Part shown: positions 1-8,948 of the stretch, in pieces | Position numbering within the stretch: the first letter of the stretch is position 1 | Layout: each line of letters starts with the position of its first letter | From: Beijerinckia sp. 28-YEA-48 | Lineage (GTDB): Bacteria; Pseudomonadota; Alphaproteobacteria; Rhizobiales; Beijerinckiaceae | NCBI RefSeq assembly: GCF_900104955.1 | Contig: NZ_FNSI01000001.1 | Span: 4,312,001-4,376,000, forward strand | Reading direction: 5' to 3' | Length of the DNA stretch: 64,000 nt | Made by a program: the position numbers and the translations under genes | Notes under the pieces: model-generated | Databases searched by the model: none | The model's input: the letters and a program-made list of their open reading frames with translations, nothing else | What the model was told of the DNA's origin: nothing

Positions 1-97
1 ACCATTCGCGTGTCTGGTGGAAGCCCAGCGCCTTGAGGAATTTCAAGGTGTCTGGAACGAAGCCGGGAAAGGCCGGCGCAATGGTCTTCGGCGGCAT
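1..97 (-). CDS. DUF2461 family protein, N-terminal fragment cut by window edge
   Basis: The minus strand from position 97 opens a frame that starts MPPKTIAPAFPGF and reads on to REW at the window edge. The F-x-G-F...LKFL..L...reW pattern is the usual start of DUF2461 (TIGR02453-like) proteins, whose biochemical role is unknown. Only about 32 codons are visible. The start lies 2 bp past the msrB stop on the same strand, so it probably belongs to the xseA-msrB transcript. The family call rests on a short N-terminal match recalled from memory. Confidence 0.6.
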   Translation of the reverse strand, partial: MPPKTIAPAFPGFVPDTLKFLKALGFHQTREW

Positions 98-99
98 CG

Positions 100-534
100 T
101 TATTGGGTGTCCGGCTCGAAGCGCAGCGCCACGCCGTTCATGCAATAGCGATCGCCCGTCGGGCGCGGGCCATCGGGAAAGACATGGCCAAGATGGCCGC
201 CACATCCGGCGCAATGCACTTCCGTGCGCATCATGAAAAGGCTGCGGTCGACGGTGGTTTCGATCGCATCGGTGAGCGGCTCGAAAAAGCTCGGCCAGCC
301 GGTGCCCGATTCGAATTTCGTCTCCGCATTGAACAGGCTGCGGCCGCAGCCGGCGCAATGAAAAACGCCTTGGCGCTTTTCCATGTTTAGCGGGCTGGTG
401 CCAGCGCGTTCGGTGCCGTGGTGGCGCAACACGTCATAGGCCTGCGGCGACAGTTGCGCGCGCCATTCCGCGTCGCTCTTGGCGACGGGGAATGTCTTCT
501 CTTCCGTCGGTGCGGATTTTCCAAACAACGCCAT
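100..534 (-). CDS. msrB: Peptide-methionine (R)-S-oxide reductase MsrB
   Basis: This enzyme reduces the R-epimer of methionine sulfoxide in oxidised proteins, using thioredoxin as donor. The protein (about 144 aa from the chosen start) carries the two CxxC zinc pairs of MsrB (CAGC twice), the GWPSF motif, and the catalytic cysteine in RYCMNGVALRF near the C-terminus. The ATG at 534 (MALFGKSAP) is chosen because GAGGAACGAGG lies just upstream. A longer frame reaches 633 but overlaps the end of xseA. There is no signal peptide, so it is cytoplasmic. It follows xseA by 22 bp and precedes the DUF2461 gene. Confidence 0.95.
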   Translation of the reverse strand: MALFGKSAPTEEKTFPVAKSDAEWRAQLSPQAYDVLRHHGTERAGTSPLNMEKRQGVFHCAGCGRSLFNAETKFESGTGWPSFFEPLTDAIETTVDRSLFMMRTEVHCAGCGGHLGHVFPDGPRPTGDRYCMNGVALRFEPDTQ

Positions 535-556
535 GGCCTCGTTCCTCAGCGGACTG

Positions 557-2164
557 TCAAAACAACGAACCCTGATCTTTCGCCGGCGTGACACGCCCGG
601 GTTTTTGCGGCTTCGCCACGGCGGGCGCCTCACCCTCGGCCTGCGCCTTCACATGACCATCGGCGAGTTCGATGTCGAGCACGGTGCCTGGCGTGAGCGC
701 CATGATGGAGCGCACCGGCGTGCCGGAGGCATCGCGCACCAAAGCAAAACCGCGCGCCAGCACGTTGCGATAGCTGAAGGAAGCCAGCAATTGCGTCATG
801 GAGCGCAGCAGCTCCTGCCGACGCGGAACGACGATGCGTGCACATTGCGCAAGCCGCTTGTCGAGATCCGCGATGCGCAGGCGCTGGGTGCCGATCCGCT
901 CGCTGGCGTTGTGGACGCGATGGCGCATGGCGGTGCGCAGACGGTCGCTTTTCACCCGCAGATCGCTCGCGCGGCGCTCAGTGAACAATCCAGGCCTGGC
1001 CAGCGCGACATGGCGGCCGACCAGCGCATCGAACTGGGCGCGCCGCCGTGCCATTTCGGCCTGCGGCGAATGTTTGGCCAAGAGGCTCGCCAGGCGGCCG
1101 AGGCGGAGTTGGCGCGCATTGATCGTCTGATGCAGCCGCGCCGGCAGGATTTCCGCCGCACGATCGAGACGCTGACGCGGCAGCGCCAACAGATCCTCGG
1201 CATTGGGGAGCGCGCGCGCCAAAGCCCGGAGATCGCTGCGGCGACGTTCGAACAAGCGGGCGCGGGCACTGAGGATACGGCTTTCAAGCGATGCCACCTG
1301 CGCCAGGAGATCGCTGCGCACCGGCACGCACATTTCCGCCGCCGCCGTCGGTGTCGGTGCGCGCTTGTCGGCGGCGTGATCGATGAGGGTCCAGTCGGTC
1401 TCGTGGCCGACGGCTGAGATCAGCGGAATCATGCTGCCGGCGGCAGCGCGCACGACGATCTCGTCGTTGAAGCCCCACAGGTCTTCGAGCGAACCACCAC
1501 CGCGCGCGACAATGATGACATCGGGACGCGGCAGGGCCCCGCCTTCCGGCAGCGCGTTGAAACCATCGATGGCGGCGGCGACTTCAGCGGCGCTGGTCTC
1601 GCCCTGCACGCGCACCGGCCAGACCAGAACGCGCGTCGGGAACCGATCGGCGAGACGATGCAGGATGTCGCGAATCACCGCGCCGGTCGGTGAGGTGACG
1701 ACGCCGATGACACGCGGCAGGAAGGGCAGCAATTGCTTGCGCGCTTCATCGAACAGGCCTTCGGCGCCTAGGCGCTTGCGCCGCTCCTCGAGCTGCGCAA
1801 GCAGCGCGCCGACGCCGGCCGGCTCGATCGATTCGACGACGATCTGATAGGCGGATTTGCCGGGCCAGGTGGTGATCTTCCCGGTGGCAATCACCTCCAT
1901 GCCTTCTTCCGGCTTCACCCGCAGGCGGCCGTAAGTGCCCTTCCAGATGACCGCATCGATGCGCGCGCCTTCGTCCTTCAGTGAAAAATAGCAATGGCCG
2001 GACGAATGTGGGCCGCGCCAGCCCGAAATTTCGCCGCGCACTTTCACATAGCCGAAACGATCCTCGATGGTGCGCTTGAGCGCGCCAGAGAGTTCCGAAA
2101 CCGTGACTTCGGCGGCATTGCTCGGGGCGGCGGGTTTTGTCTGCGATTCTGCTCGGGCGACCAT
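557..2164 (-). CDS. xseA: Exodeoxyribonuclease VII large subunit
   Basis: Large catalytic subunit of exonuclease VII, which degrades single-stranded DNA to oligonucleotides with several small XseB subunits. The N-terminal OB fold is visible at about residues 20-115 ([35 protein letters not shown]). The catalytic region follows with [14 protein letters not shown], the glycine-rich [17 protein letters not shown] and [23 protein letters not shown] charged coiled-coil stretch and a conserved C-terminal [16 protein letters not shown] follow. At 535 aa it is somewhat longer than the roughly 450-aa E. coli protein because of a C-terminal Lys/Pro-rich tail. xseB is not in the window. It heads the minus-strand run into msrB. 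Confidence 0.96.
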   Translation of the reverse strand: MVARAESQTKPAAPSNAAEVTVSELSGALKRTIEDRFGYVKVRGEISGWRGPHSSGHCYFSLKDEGARIDAVIWKGTYGRLRVKPEEGMEVIATGKITTWPGKSAYQIVVESIEPAGVGALLAQLEERRKRLGAEGLFDEARKQLLPFLPRVIGVVTSPTGAVIRDILHRLADRFPTRVLVWPVRVQGETSAAEVAAAIDGFNALPEGGALPRPDVIIVARGGGSLEDLWGFNDEIVVRAAAGSMIPLISAVGHETDWTLIDHAADKRAPTPTAAAEMCVPVRSDLLAQVASLESRILSARARLFERRRSDLRALARALPNAEDLLALPRQRLDRAAEILPARLHQTINARQLRLGRLASLLAKHSPQAEMARRRAQFDALVGRHVALARPGLFTERRASDLRVKSDRLRTAMRHRVHNASERIGTQRLRIADLDKRLAQCARIVVPRRQELLRSMTQLLASFSYRNVLARGFALVRDASGTPVRSIMALTPGTVLDIELADGHVKAQAEGEAPAVAKPQKPGRVTPAKDQGSLF

Positions 2165-2221
2165 GGCTCTGAATATGGGGGATTCGCCCGCTCGGCAAAA
2201 GGCGCCTGATCGTTTTGGGGC

Positions 2222-2674
2222 CTATTCGACGGGTTCGCCTCGAGTCTGGCTCAGAACCTTGCCCAGATTATCGAGAATCGTCCCCCAGCCGGCCTGGGTG
2301 CGCGCCTGGTAATCCGGCAAAACGCCTTCATGGGTCAGTGTCAGCAGGCATCCTGAGCCCTGTGGGGCGATTTCCACCGTCACCCGAGTGAAATCGGCCG
2401 AGAATTGCGGCACGCCGAAGCTGAACACCAGCCGGCGCGGCCGCTCGATCTCCAGATATTCGCCTTTATGGATCACATCGACGCCATCGCGCCGGTCGAC
2501 GAAGAGAAATTGGCCGCCGACCCGCGCATCGATCTCCGCCGTCACCATCTGGCCGGTGGCGGTGGCGAAGAGGAATTGGCTGGCTTTCGCCGGGTCGAGC
2601 CACGCATCGAACACCCGCTCGACCGAGGCGGAGAAAACATGGGTGACCTGAATCCGGTGCCGCTCATCGTCCAT
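2222..2674 (-). CDS. SRPBCC / AHSA1-like domain protein
   Basis: A 150-aa single-domain protein of the START-like SRPBCC superfamily, close to the Aha1 C-terminal-like (AHSA1) branch. Visible hallmarks are the opening beta strand plus VFSASVERVFDAWLDP, the GGQFLF turn, the YLEIERPRRLVFSFG strand and the C-terminal helix TQAGWGTILDNLGKVL. These proteins have a hydrophobic cavity and usually no defined enzymatic activity. Its start overlaps the stop of the ArsR gene by 11 bp, so the two are translationally coupled. ArsR plus AHSA1 is a recurrent pair in which the regulator controls the SRPBCC protein. The ligand is unknown. Confidence 0.88.
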   Translation of the reverse strand: MDDERHRIQVTHVFSASVERVFDAWLDPAKASQFLFATATGQMVTAEIDARVGGQFLFVDRRDGVDVIHKGEYLEIERPRRLVFSFGVPQFSADFTRVTVEIAPQGSGCLLTLTHEGVLPDYQARTQAGWGTILDNLGKVLSQTRGEPVE

Positions 2675-3038
2675 GGGGTTGTTCCTCAGTTTTGGCGGCT
2701 ACGCCCTCGACTTGGTCCTCAGCTTTCAGCAGCGCATCGAGCGCCTGCAGACGCGCCGCCCAGACGCCCTGTTGATCGGCGATCCAGCGGCCCAGCGCCT
2801 CCATGGGGCGTGGATCAAGCGCAAGAATATGCTCGCGGCCGACCCGGCGGCGATGCACGAGACGGGCGTTTTCCAGCACTTTTATGTGTTTCGATACCGC
2901 ATTGAGCGAGATCGCATAGGGCTTGGCGATTTCGGTAACCCTGAGATCGCCGCCGCCCAGCCGCTGCAGAATGGCGCGCCGGGTCGGGTCAGCGAGTGCC
3001 GCGAGGGTGGTGTCAAAAGCGGGTTCGACTTGGATCAT
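2664..3038 (-). CDS. ArsR/SmtB-family transcriptional regulator
   Basis: A 124-aa winged helix-turn-helix protein. The ArsR signature is clear: LAALADPTRRAILQRLGGGDLRVTEIAKPYAISLNAVSKHIKVLENARLV, with the recognition helix at about residues 38-60. I see no ELCV-type paired-cysteine metal site, so it is probably not a metal sensor. It is the first gene of a two-gene minus-strand operon with the SRPBCC gene. Divergent space up to the tRNA-Thr would hold the promoter. A TATAGTTGAATAT-like stretch sits just upstream of the ATG. Confidence 0.92.
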   Translation of the reverse strand: MIQVEPAFDTTLAALADPTRRAILQRLGGGDLRVTEIAKPYAISLNAVSKHIKVLENARLVHRRRVGREHILALDPRPMEALGRWIADQQGVWAARLQALDALLKAEDQVEGVAAKTEEQPHGR

Positions 3039-3184
3039 GGCATATATTCAACCTTATAGTTGAATATTTACGCACATTGTTTTCGCAGTCAAGTTCATAA
3101 CCGCGCTATCAATCTTGCCAGCCGCTGGCGTGTGTGTCACAAGGCGCGCGCTTTCAGATTTACGGCCCTGCGCCGACGAAGCAT

Positions 3185-3259
<75 letters not shown>

Positions 3260-3504
3260 GTTTTTCTTGTTATTTCAATTGGATCGGGCGGCCACTCCCT
3301 TTCCTTAGGGAACAAAGACGCCTCTCGACGGCAAGTCCGAGGAATCTTTGTCGCTTAGCCAATCCGCGCGCAAGTACGCTCCAAAGCGATTGTCAGCTGA
3401 ATATGGGATCGCGCCCCGGCGGGAAGCGGGGGGCGCTTCAAATTTGTGGTCTCGCTATTCACGTCGGCTTCCGCCTCGTCGGGCCAGGCCGGCGAGCATA
3501 CAGC

Positions 3505-4482
3505 CTACCGATATCTGTCCGCGTTCTTCAGAACTGTGACATAGCGCGCCACGCCTTCCTCAACATTGAGGAAAGGTGCGGCATATCCTGCCGCCCGCAG
3601 ATTGCTCATCGAGGCCTGCGTGAAATATTGATATCGCTCACGCAGTTCCTCGGGCATCGGCACATAGTTGATCTGCGGCTCTCGTCCGCAAGCCTTGAAC
3701 AGAGCTTCCATCAACTGACGGAAACTCGCCGCCTGTCCCGTGCCAACATTAAACAAGCCGACACTGGGGCCGTGCTCCAAGAACCAAAGCGCCACTTCGA
3801 CGGCGTCATCAACGTGAACAAAATCACGTAACTGACCGCCGTCCTGATAATCGCTTCTATGGCTTTTAAACAGGTCGATCGGTTGACCGCTGATCGCTCT
3901 TTCGAAGTTCTTGCCAACCACCGAAGTCATCGAACCTTTATGGTATTCATTGGGACCATAAACGTTGAAGAACTTAAGACCGATGCACTTCGGCGGCAAC
4001 GGCAGACCCGCGCTGACACGCTCCGCGACGACGAGATCGATCTGATGTTTGCTCCAGCCATAAAGATTGAGAGGCTTAAGCTGGCGCAACTCCGAGAAAG
4101 AGAAATCATCCGTAAAGCCGTCATCGCCATTGCCATATGTCGCTGCGGATGACGCGTAAATCAAAGGGACCTGAGCCTGTGCGCACCAGTCGATCAATTC
4201 AAGCGTATAGAGGAAATTGGTGCGCATGATTTCGTCGCCATTCGTCGCCGTCGTCGACGAATTCGCGCCCATGTGAATAATCGCGCTGGGCTTCAAACGG
4301 TCCAATCGCCGCGTCAGATCTTCCGGGAAGACAAACTCCCGAAACATCCGTTTGCGCAAATTCTGCCAACGGCTATCCGAACCAAGCCAATCGCACACCG
4401 CGATATCGTTGATCCCCTTTTCGTTCAGCCGGGTGACAATATTCGAGCCGATGAATCCCGCGGCGCCCGTCACGACAATCAT
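3505..4482 (-). CDS. hldD: ADP-L-glycero-D-manno-heptose 6-epimerase
   Basis: Catalyses the last step of ADP-heptose synthesis, epimerising C6 of ADP-D-glycero-D-manno-heptose to the L-glycero form used for LPS inner core. The 325-aa protein is an extended SDR: N-terminal GAAGFIGSN nucleotide motif, YASSAATYG with the catalytic Ser/Thr region, and YGWSKHQID supplying Tyr-x-x-x-Lys. FNVYGPNEYHKGSMTSV is typical of HldD/RfaD. The ATG overlaps the stop of the upstream GT9 gene by 4 bp, so they form one operon. hldE and gmhB lie 6-9 kb away on the other strand. Confidence 0.95.
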   Translation of the reverse strand: MIVVTGAAGFIGSNIVTRLNEKGINDIAVCDWLGSDSRWQNLRKRMFREFVFPEDLTRRLDRLKPSAIIHMGANSSTTATNGDEIMRTNFLYTLELIDWCAQAQVPLIYASSAATYGNGDDGFTDDFSFSELRQLKPLNLYGWSKHQIDLVVAERVSAGLPLPPKCIGLKFFNVYGPNEYHKGSMTSVVGKNFERAISGQPIDLFKSHRSDYQDGGQLRDFVHVDDAVEVALWFLEHGPSVGLFNVGTGQAASFRQLMEALFKACGREPQINYVPMPEELRERYQYFTQASMSNLRAAGYAAPFLNVEEGVARYVTVLKNADRYR

Positions 4483-7400
4483 TGTATCTCCACTACTTTA
4501 GCGCCGTTCAGCATGCGCGAAATGCCTTCGATGACATCGGACGGCTTTATGCTGGTTAGACATATCAGGTCTTTACCACATTCGGAGGGGTCCTGTATCC
4601 CGCACCCGCAACACGGTGTTCGCCTCGAGATGATTAGGCCTTCGCCGTCCTGGCCCCATTCATTCCAATTCACCTGGCACATATGAATGCTGACGACCTT
4701 AGCCCCTCGGACCGCGGCAAGATGTTTGGGTCCCGTATCATTTCCAACGACCACGCCAGCGAAGGACAGCAATGCGTCCATATGATCAAAGGGCAACAAC
4801 CCCTCAATGATCTGAATGCCACCGTGAGATTTCAACTCGGCCGTTACCGTGGCCGGCAACGGGTCATCCGCGAAAAAGACAACCGGCAGTCCCAGCTCCT
4901 GACGGCAGCGAATAGCCGTCGCAACGAAATTCTCGAGAGGCCATCTCTTGATCGCCAATCTCGCGCCACTGTGCAGAACGATGTAGCGACCTTGTTGCAA
5001 ACCATAATTTGCAAGAACTGACGAAAGACCCGGACGCGGTGGGAGCCTTTCAGGCTGGGGCGATGCAACAACACCCAGCGACTCAACCAGACTCCTCAAC
5101 ATCGTCGTATGCGATGCTTTTTCCCGCCGATTGATAGGATCACGCGTGCTGGCCTCAACGGCCAGGTCAAGAAATGCAAAGACCGTCGGATTGAACCCGA
5201 CGAGATAACGCGCGTTCAGCATCTTCAAAACCGGCCTGGAATCAGCCCCCGGAGACAGATCTACAGCCAGATCCACGGGCATCTCCGCAAATCTGGCGCG
5301 CAGCTGATCCTCGTCGCTCTTGCTCAAATGACGCGTTCTGGTCGCGTGATCATAGGGAAAGGCAACCGCGACAACCTCACTGAACATGCCCAGCGTTTCA
5401 ACGAGCGGTTTGTTCGCTGGCGTCACGAGTGCAATAAATTCGCTCGACGGCAAGATCTCCCTGATCCGAAGCATCGCCGGCATCGACGTGGCGACGTCGC
5501 CAAGCTGATCAAGCCGCATGATGACGACCCGGCGCAACGGTTCCTGGAATACGGAGCGATTGGCGGGACGGACCATGGATGGCAACGCCAGAACACGTTC
5601 GACAGCAGAACGTCTTTCCTTCGGATCAGCCCTAGGAATAATGGCGTCAGACACATCTAAAGCATGGGTGCCCGCGCTATTATCTACGTAAGCGGCCCAA
5701 TCGGCGCGCAAAGCCGCGCCCGCATTGAAGTCCACCGACATTGAAATGTTGACAAATCCATTGGGGAAATTCGAAACGTCTGCCCAGACATTGCAATAAT
5801 AAAGATGCATGCCTTGCGCGTCGGTGGCCGCAATATCAGGCGTCACCTGCTCGGCAATCTCACCATTCAGTCGAACGGCGGCGCGGACGATGCGGCGGCG
5901 CGAATATACCCGCGCACGAACGGCGACGACGCTGCTAAGGCAGGTAAATTCGACGCCTTCGATGCTCTTTCTCAGCCATCCCGTATCGATCAGCTCGATA
6001 CGCTCAGGTCCATGAAACAGATTGTTCACAGCAACGACATTTGGCTGCGGCTGAGCATTCTCTTTCGATGTCTGCCCTCCTGCCCGAGCGACAGCCTCGG
6101 CCACCACCGGATATTTTTGCACGATGCCCGATATTTCCCCGGGCTCTATCGTTTCGGACATGAGATCCACGAGGCGCTGTCCAACCTCCGGATCTTTATG
6201 TTCGAGGACATAGGCCAACAGGCTTTGAAACGCAGGCTTGTTTTCCCCGAACAATCGCCGAACTTCGATATTCTTCAACGATAGATTAGGCGGCACCCAG
6301 CCATCGAATGAAATCCACGGGCGACGAACGAGCTCCGCTTCGATGGGACCGCGGAACTCTGTCGGCACAGTCCTTGCGACTTGAAGCAATTTTTGATCGT
6401 CAAGAAGACGGGCAAGATACGCAGCGGCTCGCACATCGGGCTCAGCTTTTTGGCCGTCCGAAGACATCATGTTCTTGAGGGCTTCAACAACAGGCCCAGG
6501 AATCTGTTCAGCATCTCCGGATGCTGCGAGCGCGGCGTTGGAATGATGGGTCGGTGCGGCAAACATCGCCGCAATGATCGCCGGATCACGATTGGCGATG
6601 TCGATTGTTTCTTGTAAACGCGTCGCGATTTGCCGGCTTGCGTTCAGCAAAACACGATCGGCCAAAAGGCCGATATTTTTGGGCTCCAGCAAATCTCGCA
6701 GGGATATTGGAATTTTGCCGTCTAAATGCTCGGTGACATCGGCCAGTTTTTCCGCCGCTTCAACAATCGATCCGCTTTCGGAAAATACGGCTCCAACCAC
6801 GCCGTCAATCGCCGCCGCAAGGCCTGGCATCAACGCCGCGTATTCTTCATCGTCCCATAAAAGGCGGTCAAAGAATGCGACGGACGCGCCATTTTTGATG
6901 GCCGAAGCGCCAGCGGCGCTAAGCTGCGTCCGCGTGCGGCCGGGCGCCGCCACGACCGCGGCAAATGGGGTTTTTTCAGTGCTTTCAGCCCCGCTCGATT
7001 GTCCGCCAGATCGTGTTTCAGGCGTTAAAACAAAATTGAACTTCGCTGCGACGTCTTGAATCAACGCGGCGCGCTCGCCAGAGGTACCCGCGACCAGAAG
7101 CGCCAATTGAAAGAGCATTTTAGCATGCGACATCAAAAGCAAGGACGTCGCAGCAATTGACGCCTTTACCAGAGCGTCGAAGTTCAGAGGGGCCGCTTCG
7201 GCATATGCCAGCAAGCCGACAACACTGGCTGTACCGTGCAAGAGAGGCAGAGGGCCCGCGCTTGTCCTGATCTCCGCAAGATTCTTAAGCGCTTCATGGT
7301 GGCCCAACACATAGCACGCTTGAAAGGCGCAGTCGGACGCCGCGAAATTAAATCTGCGCTTAAAGACGAGGCCGGCCTGATTGATAGCCTCTGGTATTTG

Positions 7401-7640
7401 CGCGGGATCGCGAACCTTGGATAATCTCTTAATGGCCTTCGCGGACCAACCGAGGTGATCCTCGCACATCGCGGCTTGAATGCGCGCACCGTCATAGGCC
7501 GGATAGAAACGTAAAAGCCAATCATATGCTCTGACGGCGGCTAACCAGTTGCCGCGATTACGGCGATCGTCAGCAATTTTATGAACAACCGCAGCCGTCC
7601 GCCCTTTGGCAAACTCAATCACGGAAAAAATACGTTTCAT
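4479..7640 (-). CDS. Large GT9 (heptosyltransferase-type) protein with long N-terminal extension
   Basis: The last 350 or so of 1053 residues form a glycosyltransferase family 9 domain: MRLDQLGDVATSMPA near residue 700, VLHSGARLAIKRWP, then GNDTGPKHLAAVRG, the donor-binding signature of ADP-heptose transferases. A cysteine cluster (PCCGCGIQDPSECGKDLIC) follows near the end. The preceding 700 residues are not part of ordinary heptosyltransferases (about 320-380 aa). Residues 25-115 look like TPR-type helical repeats, and residues 560-680 look beta-rich and are unassigned. It sits in an LPS heptose locus and overlaps hldD by 4 bp, so I infer a core or surface-polysaccharide heptosyltransferase. 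The acceptor is unknown. Confidence 0.85.
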   Translation of the reverse strand: MKRIFSVIEFAKGRTAAVVHKIADDRRNRGNWLAAVRAYDWLLRFYPAYDGARIQAAMCEDHLGWSAKAIKRLSKVRDPAQIPEAINQAGLVFKRRFNFAASDCAFQACYVLGHHEALKNLAEIRTSAGPLPLLHGTASVVGLLAYAEAAPLNFDALVKASIAATSLLLMSHAKMLFQLALLVAGTSGERAALIQDVAAKFNFVLTPETRSGGQSSGAESTEKTPFAAVVAAPGRTRTQLSAAGASAIKNGASVAFFDRLLWDDEEYAALMPGLAAAIDGVVGAVFSESGSIVEAAEKLADVTEHLDGKIPISLRDLLEPKNIGLLADRVLLNASRQIATRLQETIDIANRDPAIIAAMFAAPTHHSNAALAASGDAEQIPGPVVEALKNMMSSDGQKAEPDVRAAAYLARLLDDQKLLQVARTVPTEFRGPIEAELVRRPWISFDGWVPPNLSLKNIEVRRLFGENKPAFQSLLAYVLEHKDPEVGQRLVDLMSETIEPGEISGIVQKYPVVAEAVARAGGQTSKENAQPQPNVVAVNNLFHGPERIELIDTGWLRKSIEGVEFTCLSSVVAVRARVYSRRRIVRAAVRLNGEIAEQVTPDIAATDAQGMHLYYCNVWADVSNFPNGFVNISMSVDFNAGAALRADWAAYVDNSAGTHALDVSDAIIPRADPKERRSAVERVLALPSMVRPANRSVFQEPLRRVVIMRLDQLGDVATSMPAMLRIREILPSSEFIALVTPANKPLVETLGMFSEVVAVAFPYDHATRTRHLSKSDEDQLRARFAEMPVDLAVDLSPGADSRPVLKMLNARYLVGFNPTVFAFLDLAVEASTRDPINRREKASHTTMLRSLVESLGVVASPQPERLPPRPGLSSVLANYGLQQGRYIVLHSGARLAIKRWPLENFVATAIRCRQELGLPVVFFADDPLPATVTAELKSHGGIQIIEGLLPFDHMDALLSFAGVVVGNDTGPKHLAAVRGAKVVSIHMCQVNWNEWGQDGEGLIISRRTPCCGCGIQDPSECGKDLICLTSIKPSDVIEGISRMLNGAKVVEIQ

Positions 7641-7744
7641 GGCCGGTCGACTGCTTCCTTTGCCCCGGTACGGGAGGTAGAAACCCTGGCTCGAGCAGCG
7701 ACAGCAGCTGCAGATAATTCCTAACTGGCGTTCGCAACTCGATC

Positions 7745-7781
7745 ACCGCGAAGAAGCTGAAAGTCTTGGCCTCTTCGCGGT
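7745..7781. repeat. Inverted repeat between methyltransferase and GT9 genes
   Basis: ACCGCGAAGA at 7745-7754 is perfectly mirrored by TCTTCGCGGT at 7772-7781 with a 17-nt spacer. It lies downstream of the minus-strand methyltransferase and upstream of the GT9 start. There is no T-run on either side, so a classic terminator is not supported. It could be an attenuator or an operator. Confidence 0.4.
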
Positions 7782-7810
7782 CGCTCATTCACCCTATTCT
7801 CCAGGGTCCC

Positions 7811-8833
7811 TTAAGATCCCCTGATTGCGATGATCGCAATCGAAGTCGACGGAAAGCCGTCAACGCTTATCTTCACATGCGGTGAATTCGGCTTATTGAG
7901 ATCATTCATGTATTGATGAGGAAATGGCGGCACGTCGACAAAGCTGTCAAAGAAGCCAGATCCAGCCTCAAAATCGATGGCAAGCAATCGGTCGCCTTGC
8001 TTTTCAAGACGCTCCCGCAATATTTCAAAATGCTTTTTCTGAAAAAGCACCGTGCCCCAATTGTCGATCGTTTGCGTCTGATCGAAATTATATTCGGTCG
8101 TGTGAACCGCCGCGCCTCCCGGCTTCAATGTCTTCATGGCGTTGCAAACGAACTGAAGCCCTTTTTCGATCGAACCGAGATGTTCGAAAGCGCAAATGGA
8201 CCAGCAGAAATCAAATTTATCGTTCAAATCAGCCGGAATGGCTGTCATGTCGACAGGACGATAGCTGCAATTGGCAGAGAACTGCTCCCACGTCCCAAAC
8301 TGCTCGCGCCAAAGCGGCTTGATATCGCTGGCGTGTTGATCTGTGAGACGCCACCCTTCGGCACGCGAATCGTCCGCCCCCAAATCCGTCGCCACAATTT
8401 GCGCACCTTGCCCGACGAAATAGGCGGGCAACGCTTCCGCGCCGACAGCAAATCCCAAACCAGACTTGCCTTTGGCGAACATACCAAGTTCCCATAAACA
8501 CTGAAGAGCATATGCATCCTCCCAAACCTTGCGATGCAGATATGGGGTATACTTCAACTGGTCAGTCCAGAATAAAAACCAATCCGACGAGAAGTCTGCC
8601 TCTCGACAAATTCGGCCGGAAATCCCTATGTTCTGAGGTTGTTTTAAAAGCGGCTTGGATTTGATATGCTGATAATAGGTTAGTTCCGCGATATACGAAG
8701 CAAGGACTTTAGAGTTCAATCGAATGTTGTCGATATCAGACAAGAGAGCAGATAAACCGCCGAGCGGCCGGTTATGCTCGTCGACTCTTCTGCGCAGCAA
8801 TTCACTCAATGCCGCAATATCTTTATCTTCCAT
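7811..8833 (-). CDS. Class I SAM-dependent methyltransferase-like protein
   Basis: A 340-aa soluble protein. After an N-terminal helical segment of about 130 residues comes a Rossmann methyltransferase core: LGFAVGAEALPAYFVGQGAQIVATDLGADD replaces the usual motif I. FDFCWSICAFEHLGSIEKGLQFVCNAMKTLKPGGAAVHTTEY gives motifs IV-VI, with the LKPGG turn typical of class I enzymes. Motif I is degenerate (no GxGxG), so substrate and even activity are uncertain. It lies upstream of the GT9-hldD operon on the same strand, suggesting modification of an LPS or surface sugar. It is AT-richer than neighbouring housekeeping genes. Confidence 0.75.
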   Translation of the reverse strand: MEDKDIAALSELLRRRVDEHNRPLGGLSALLSDIDNIRLNSKVLASYIAELTYYQHIKSKPLLKQPQNIGISGRICREADFSSDWFLFWTDQLKYTPYLHRKVWEDAYALQCLWELGMFAKGKSGLGFAVGAEALPAYFVGQGAQIVATDLGADDSRAEGWRLTDQHASDIKPLWREQFGTWEQFSANCSYRPVDMTAIPADLNDKFDFCWSICAFEHLGSIEKGLQFVCNAMKTLKPGGAAVHTTEYNFDQTQTIDNWGTVLFQKKHFEILRERLEKQGDRLLAIDFEAGSGFFDSFVDVPPFPHQYMNDLNKPNSPHVKISVDGFPSTSIAIIAIRGS

Positions 8834-8948
8834 AGAACTCCTCGCTTACAGTACGTCGCGAGCACATATGGACGACAATCCTAGTCGCGAATGCGCCGTT
8901 CCGTTCGCCTCCATAAGACAACTCCTGAAAAATGTATAGGCGAGCAGA

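Noticed and set aside
479..1417. 312-aa plus-strand frame opposite xseA
   Set aside because: It is fully antisense to the well-conserved xseA gene, with no family motif; a GC-rich shadow frame.
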